Shown one piece after another: positions 60,501 through 64,000 of a stretch of DNA of 64,000 bases. Both the position numbers and the translations under genes were made by a program. Origin of the DNA: an uncultured Prevotellaceae bacterium. Lineage in GTDB: Bacteria; Bacteroidota; Bacteroidia; Bacteroidales; Bacteroidaceae. The stretch is from positions 1 to 64,000 of the forward strand of contig CACXPX010000013.1 in the NCBI GenBank assembly GCA_902769705.1, in the 5' to 3' direction. The first letter of the stretch is position 1, and every line of letters starts with the position of its first letter. The notes beneath the pieces were generated by a model that saw only the letters and a list, made by a program, of their open reading frames with translations, had not been told where the DNA came from and did not search any database.

Positions 60501-61848
60501 CAGCGTTGGCAGCGGGGATAGGAGTTCCCTTCTTAGCGTCGTCAACGAAGTGGTAGTACTCGAGAGAGAGCAGGCGTGTAGCCTCAATACCATAGTAGTA
60601 GAAGTCGGGCTTGAAGACCAGCGAGCGGAGCTCACCCTTCACCAGCACGTTCAGAGCGTTAACGAAAGCCTCAACTTTGTCGAGCTTGTCAGAAACAGCC
60701 TGCAAAGAAGTCTCAACGTCATCGATTCTCTTGTCGAGACGAGCAACCTCAGTGGTCAGAGTGCTCTGGAGAGATTCAATTGACTTCTGAAGAGCATCCT
60801 TGGCATCCTTAATGGCCTGCTCAAGTTCACCGTCCTTAGCCTTACGGGCAGCCTCTTCAGCAGAGATAGCAGCCTTACGGGCAGCCTCTTCAGCAGAGAT
60901 AGCAGCCTTACGGGCAGCCTCTTCAGCTGTAACAGCAGAAGCAGCAGCGTCGGCAGCACCCTGAGCGGCGTCGGCAGCATCCTGAGCGTCCTTAGCAGCC
61001 TTAGCAGCATTCTTAGCGACCTCAAGAACGGCAGCGTCGCCATCCTCACGGAGCTTAGCCTCATTCTCAACAAGACCCTTCAACTCAGCAACAACAGCGT
61101 CGATGCCGAGCTTGTCGATACGATCGTTGACCTTCTTGAGGTCTTCCTTCAGGCCATCGATAACACCGTTAATCTCAGTCTTGAGAGCGGCAATCTTATC
61201 GTCAACCTTCAGAGCTGCGATAGCGTCCTTCAAAGCCTGGTTGGTGACATAATCCTTCTCGATAGCAGCGATCTTGTCTTTCCAAGTCTGGAGGGCGTCG
61301 AGCTGCTGCTGCAGGTCTTTCACGGCAGCCTCACGAAGAGCCTTCTCATCATCGATACCCTTCTGGAGAGCACCAAACTGCTCAACAGCCTTCTGCATGT
61401 GGTCAGCAAGTTTGCCGTCAACAGCAGCAATGGCAGCATAGATCTTAGTAACCTCATCATTGAAGTCCGTCTTATCTACCTTACCATCAGCCAGCTTCTG
61501 GAGAGCATCAAGAGCCTCCTGAGCTGTACCCAGCTTAGCCTCGAGAGCAGCCTCGGCAGCTGTAGCGCGAGCGATTTCGTCAGCCAGCTTGCCAGCGTTT
61601 TCGTCTGCAGCCTTCTTGGCATTCTCGGCAATAGTCTTGATTTCAGCGTCCTTAGCCTCAAGCTGCGACTTCAAGTTAGCGATCTCAGCCTGGAGATCAG
61701 ACTTCACTTGATTGATCGCAGGAGTAAGCGCGTTGATCTGAGTCTGCAAGTCCTGGATTTCATCATCGTAGTCCTTACAAGACGTCAAGTTTGCTGAAGC
61801 CACGATAAGGGCTCCGAGCATCAAAGAACTTAAAAATTTTCTTTTCAT
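57598..61848 (-). CDS. Large coiled-coil surface lipoprotein
   Basis: The protein has 1416 aa from the ATG at 61848. The frame is open to 62052, but a full promoter at 61931-61962 lies inside that extension, so the short start is right. It also gives a lipoprotein signal MKRKFLSSLMLG ... NLTSC (Cys 24). Residues ~28-400 are a long heptad-rich coiled coil of Ala, Lys, Glu and Asp with three 11-aa AEEAARKAAIS repeats. The rest (~405-1416) is beta-rich with several Ig-like or stalk-like segments (PVRISETGVPPVETPGVSVT; closing VEYLWGTVYQNVVVTVKP). Codon use is very uniform, as in highly expressed genes. The family is not recognised; a fibre- or stalk-like surface protein is inferred. Confidence 0.85.
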   Translation of the reverse strand: MKRKFLSSLMLGALIVASANLTSCKDYDDEIQDLQTQINALTPAINQVKSDLQAEIANLKSQLEAKDAEIKTIAENAKKAADENAGKLADEIARATAAEAALEAKLGTAQEALDALQKLADGKVDKTDFNDEVTKIYAAIAAVDGKLADHMQKAVEQFGALQKGIDDEKALREAAVKDLQQQLDALQTWKDKIAAIEKDYVTNQALKDAIAALKVDDKIAALKTEINGVIDGLKEDLKKVNDRIDKLGIDAVVAELKGLVENEAKLREDGDAAVLEVAKNAAKAAKDAQDAADAAQGAADAAASAVTAEEAARKAAISAEEAARKAAISAEEAARKAKDGELEQAIKDAKDALQKSIESLQSTLTTEVARLDKRIDDVETSLQAVSDKLDKVEAFVNALNVLVKGELRSLVFKPDFYYYGIEATRLLSLEYYHFVDDAKKGTPIPAANADLAEKKGTTIDHKNSKEANVDFAAQDVARTIHERYDSLKAFKVLNLVAQYHMNPSNVSKESILDVSVIDDDKPYEVDPEDTRSSKAVVSVNKALETPYWVENGMLNVNLKVRDQEKIKSVYWNDSVTVFAIKATVRSGEKGDTTITSDYAALKYQQIKDVRLAHAIVNTKTPESITMTGLLNTHCGTCDLVAKYNKKEIDMNHSHLFATVDEAKYFVDNTPRVKDNILGEGQDTVDWNATLDLSKLVEVHYTTVDGAHEKMSAENLAKYGLEYKFELTKFIIGTNTTSESAQAAINPEDGITLRPQMPEKNTGKAQAYGAEQSRTTIDRVPLVRVSLIEKTTGHILDYGYIPVRISETGVPPVETPGVSVTYTSTDKWSYTQYDDCFGAGSTAYGRKTTWIETQYDLMKHDALPESFSREDFEKNYLDQDGNAGPLYQDPALAEGSTLTANPDEAQQYILVKGKWTAVKNISEKIGTITYLPDEDLNGVRTSVFEWKVNADEAIELFKKNKEVQVACLLKSQNYAYPDIFVIFKSDPNNIAFLKATVTGEVDFDAHKISNYWFTLNSNAIQGDGGNREIHAQTLVPEDFFEKTADPFDTQLADVFVGNFKNDAVKPNMWIDITTMVDGKKVNNNKAYNKENIQTDFVFESSKQIGTFKGYYKTPNKTTSFKLFASDLDVAEVNKIKTVTDPQLKQGKNLYAYVTSPLDAQLIATIEGEDLETMKVALVHSEDNNGYVEAMLNYKAHNELADDVLKAEVSLIAWIDKPKEGAIETADQSDICLIPLKNNSILVRFLRPINVSGAGKDVEDASYAHGDAPQEILLDDLLAYTDWRDTWKDEVTDEETGETTGLSYKTFYGIQSVKLQGVESGNNVSTNPDVQTTLNQTKIEDGKKVWNGKWVTMSEVSDNVDFVYVEEDGVSKLIYRNLSNVVDEFKVQLPVSVEYLWGTVYQNVVVTVKPSTSQAKKF
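60841..60936. repeat. 33-bp tandem repeat inside the coiled-coil gene
   Basis: Two identical 33-bp units (60841-60873, 60874-60906) and a third partial copy (from 60907) encode AEEAARKAAIS on the minus strand. The period is a multiple of three, so copy changes would lengthen or shorten the coiled coil in frame. Confidence 0.88.
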
Positions 61849-61930
61849 ACGATTAATTTTTGTTAGACATATATGTAATAATAAAATTTCAATTCTCGAG
61901 AATCTCTGCCTAAGAGATACAATTTCGGTG

Positions 61931-61962
61931 CAAATATAGAGATAATTCTTAAAACGAGCAAA
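61931..61962 (-). promoter_or_regulatory. Promoter of the coiled-coil lipoprotein gene
   Basis: On the minus strand TTTG (61962-61959) is followed after exactly 20 bp by TATATTTG and CA (61938-61931), a full match to the Bacteroidales form. It lies 82 nt before the ATG at 61848. Confidence 0.8.
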
Positions 61963-62072
61963 TAAAAAAGCGATTTTTTTTTTAATTTTGTCAATAAAAT
62001 GTGCATTTTTAGGGGTTTTCGACCATTTTACTGGCGTTTTTACCCTCTGCAACAGTGTATTGAATGAAATTT

Positions 62073-62108
62073 AACACCGTTTTTTGTTTTTTTATGAAAA
62101 CGGGTGTT
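62073..62108. repeat. Inverted repeat, possible terminator of asnS
   Basis: AACACCGTTTT (62073-62083) pairs with AAAACGGGTGTT (62097-62108) with one bulged base. It lies 35 bp after the asnS stop on the minus strand. The T run after the hairpin is short, so termination is uncertain. Confidence 0.4.
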
Positions 62109-62143
62109 TCGCTCCTCTTCAGCTCTTTGCACCTTGTACTCTA

Positions 62144-63568
62144 TCAGAATTCCGCATTCTTAGGGGTTCTTGGGAAAGGAATGACATCGCGAATGTTCTG
62201 CATGCCAGTAACGAAGAGGATGAGTCGTTCGAAGCCGAGCCCGAATCCTCCGTGGGGGCATGTGCCATACTTGCGGGTGTCGAGATACCACCACATATCC
62301 TTCATGGGGATGTTGCGGCTTTGGATTTCGCCAAGAAGTTTGTCGTAGTTTTCTTCACGAACAGAGCCTCCGATGATTTCGCCGATTTGCGGGAAGAGCA
62401 CGTCGGTGCCCTGCACGGTCTGCTCCATCGTCTTGCCATCGAGTTCGGGGAGCTGGTCGTCGATCTTCATGTAGAAGGCTTTGATCTTCTTGGGATAGTG
62501 GGTCATGATGACAGGTTTCTTGAAGTGTTCCTCAACCAAATAGCGTTCGTGCTCGCTGGCGAGGTCGTCGCCCCACTCGCACGGGAACTCGAACTTGCGT
62601 CCGTCGCGGATGGCTTGCTGCAAGATGCGTATGCCCTCGGTGTAGTCGAGTCGGACGAACTCAGTTTCGACAACGCTCTTCAACCGGTCGATGAGCGTGC
62701 GGTCGATCATCTTGTTGAGGAAGGCAAGGTCGTCGGCGCAATTGTCGAGCGCCCATTGCACGCAATACTTGATGAAGTCTTCTTCGAGGTCCATGAGCTC
62801 GGGAAGGTCGATGAAGGCCACTTCGGGTTCAATCATCCAGAACTCGGCCAGATGGCGCGGTGTGTTGGAGTTCTCGGCACGAAAGGTGGGGCCGAAGGTG
62901 TAGATGGCTCCGAGCGCCGTTGCCCCGAGTTCGCCTTCGAGCTGTCCTGAGACGGTGAGAGAGGTCATCTTCCCGAAGAAGTCGTCGTCGTAGATGATGT
63001 GACCTTCCTCGTCTTTCTCCAGACGGTAGAGGTTCTTAGTGGTGACTTGGAACATCTGCCCTGCGCCCTCGGCATCGCTGGCGGTGATGAGGGGAGTGTG
63101 GAAATAGAAGAATCCGTGGTCGTGGAAATACTTGTGGATGGCGATGGCCATGTTGTGGCGGATGCGCATGACGGCACCAAAGGTATTGGTACGCAGGCGC
63201 AGGTGTGCGCTCTTGCGCATGACCTCGAAGGACTGTCCCTTCTTCTGCATGGGATAGTCGGTGGGGCAAAGTCCGAGGATGTCGATGTGCTGACATTGCA
63301 CTTCGCTGGCCTGACCGGCGCCCTGGCTCTCGACAAGAATACCACGTGCTGCGATGCAGGCACCGGTGGTGATGTCGCGAAGGGCTGCGCCGTCCACTGG
63401 GCAGTCTGGGGCTACCACCAGTTGGATATTGTTGATGGTGGAGCCGTCGTTAAGGGCGATGAAGTCCACAGACTTGCTGGAGCGATGGGTACGTACCCAT
63501 CCTTTGACAAGGATCTCGTTGCCAAAGTCGGTGGACTTGAGAGCATCAATTACTTTTGTTCGTTGCAT
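62144..63568 (-). CDS. asnS: Asparagine--tRNA ligase
   Basis: This 474-aa class IIb aminoacyl-tRNA synthetase joins Asn to tRNA-Asn. The N-terminal OB fold for the anticodon ([23 protein letters not shown], for order) is followed by the catalytic core. Motif 2 is [21 protein letters not shown]-like, and motif 3 is [20 protein letters not shown]. The ending [15 protein letters not shown] is typical of AsnS rather than AspS. Length and start (ATG at 63568) are normal. The gene lies downstream of the pseudouridine-synthase gene in the same direction across a 158-bp gap. Confidence 0.96.
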   Translation of the reverse strand: MQRTKVIDALKSTDFGNEILVKGWVRTHRSSKSVDFIALNDGSTINNIQLVVAPDCPVDGAALRDITTGACIAARGILVESQGAGQASEVQCQHIDILGLCPTDYPMQKKGQSFEVMRKSAHLRLRTNTFGAVMRIRHNMAIAIHKYFHDHGFFYFHTPLITASDAEGAGQMFQVTTKNLYRLEKDEEGHIIYDDDFFGKMTSLTVSGQLEGELGATALGAIYTFGPTFRAENSNTPRHLAEFWMIEPEVAFIDLPELMDLEEDFIKYCVQWALDNCADDLAFLNKMIDRTLIDRLKSVVETEFVRLDYTEGIRILQQAIRDGRKFEFPCEWGDDLASEHERYLVEEHFKKPVIMTHYPKKIKAFYMKIDDQLPELDGKTMEQTVQGTDVLFPQIGEIIGGSVREENYDKLLGEIQSRNIPMKDMWWYLDTRKYGTCPHGGFGLGFERLILFVTGMQNIRDVIPFPRTPKNAEF

Positions 63569-63726
63569 ATTATTAAATAAGGAGTAGAAGAAGTGGAAGA
63601 AGTGAGAGGGAGTAGATACCTTATGCCTTTCTACGCACGTACCTATTTATATTATATATAGACGCGTTTCCCCATCCTTTATCCTTCACTCCATTGAATC
63701 ATTAAGTTTATTTCGTTTATACCTTA

Positions 63727-64000
63727 TTACTCAAAAGCTCCCATACGAAGGATTTCGACTTCCTTTTCGGTGAGGAAGCGCCAGTCACCACGACGGAGGT
63801 TCTTCTTGGTGAGTCCGGCAAAGAGGACGCGGTCGAGCTTAGTGACGCGATAGCCGAGGCTCTCGAAGATGCGGCGCACGATGCGGTTCTTGCCGCTGTG
63901 GATCTCGATGCCTACCTGAGACTTGTCGTGCTCGTCGCAATACTCTACAGCGTCGGCATGCACCTCACCGTCTTCGAGCTGAATGCCCTCTGCAATCTGC
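63727..64000 (-). CDS. RluB/RsuA-type RNA pseudouridine synthase, C-terminal part (truncated by window)
   Basis: Only the last 90 residues are present and the frame is open to the window edge. The text VGIEIHSGKNRIVRRIFESLGYRVTKLDRVLFAGLT is the C-terminal signature of RluB/RsuA/RluF pseudouridine synthases (K-N-R-x-V-R-R-I/M-F/L and L-x-R). The catalytic Asp and the S4 domain lie outside the window. It ends LRRGDWRFLTEKEVEILRMG, a normal family end. It modifies ribosomal RNA; the exact site is not predictable from this part. Confidence 0.9.
   Translation of the reverse strand, partial: QIAEGIQLEDGEVHADAVEYCDEHDKSQVGIEIHSGKNRIVRRIFESLGYRVTKLDRVLFAGLTKKNLRRGDWRFLTEKEVEILRMGAFE

Noticed and set aside
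61849-62052. 68-residue N-terminal extension of the coiled-coil lipoprotein
   Set aside because: A full -33/-7 promoter lies inside it, and the lipoprotein signal begins at the ATG at 61848.

Overview
The window is a chromosomal segment from a member of the Bacteroidales, most likely Prevotellaceae. The evidence is two SusC/SusD (RagA/RagB) pairs, many lipoproteins with a Cys lipobox, -7 elements of the form TAnnTTTG with a TTG/TTTG box 20 bp upstream, weak or absent Shine-Dalgarno sequences, and C-terminal sorting-like tails (pattern Y-D-L-Q-G-R-K ... G-I-Y-I-K-D-G-R-K ... V-V-K). The species cannot be named from sequence alone.

Layout. Positions 1-292 hold the end of a secreted protein and a terminator. 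A 900-bp non-coding stretch follows, with a 22-bp-pitch palindrome array and REP-like hairpins. A three-gene RND efflux operon (adaptor lipoprotein, permease, TolC-type channel) fills 1200-6668. A large polysaccharide-utilisation locus runs leftward from 26.5 to 6.8 kb: a GH98-like secreted enzyme with its own promoter, then one apparent operon of a multi-FAS1 lipoprotein, SusC, SusD, two more FAS1 lipoproteins, and a second SusC and SusD. Divergent from it, rightward, are a GH43-like protein, then a compact unit of an endonuclease/exonuclease/phosphatase-fold protein with a dockerin, a GH92 mannosidase and an AGCS sodium:amino-acid symporter. These look like one glycan-harvesting region in which secreted enzymes cut the glycan, surface lipoproteins bind it and SusCD import it.

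From 34.6 to 46.9 kb: tRNA-Leu(TAG), a secreted C10 cysteine peptidase, a LytS/LytTR-type two-component pair, a VTC-domain/DUF4956/DUF2490 cluster, two unknown lipoproteins, and a beta-helical Cthe_2159-like protein preceded by a small secreted partner. From 46.9 to 52.4 kb there are mostly housekeeping genes: asd, a CPA2 cation:proton antiporter, a LolD-type ABC ATPase, a CvfB-like S1 protein and a DUF1573 lipoprotein. From 52.6 to 62 kb there is a leftward surface-protein cluster: a 1416-aa coiled-coil lipoprotein, a small lipoprotein, DUF1573, a second small-secreted-partner/large-beta-protein cassette, and an OmpA-family porin. The window ends with asnS and a partial RNA pseudouridine synthase.

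The most unusual structures are (i) dispersed intergenic arrays of imperfect palindromes, each set at a pitch of exactly 22 bp (near 0.55, 28.9, 44.1 and 52.5 kb), one of which runs into the 3' end of the GH43 gene; (ii) two copies of an overlapping two-gene cassette in which a small secreted protein with a sorting-like tail precedes a large beta-rich protein without one; and (iii) heptanucleotide repeats placed just before start codons or inside SusC and SusD signal-peptide codons.
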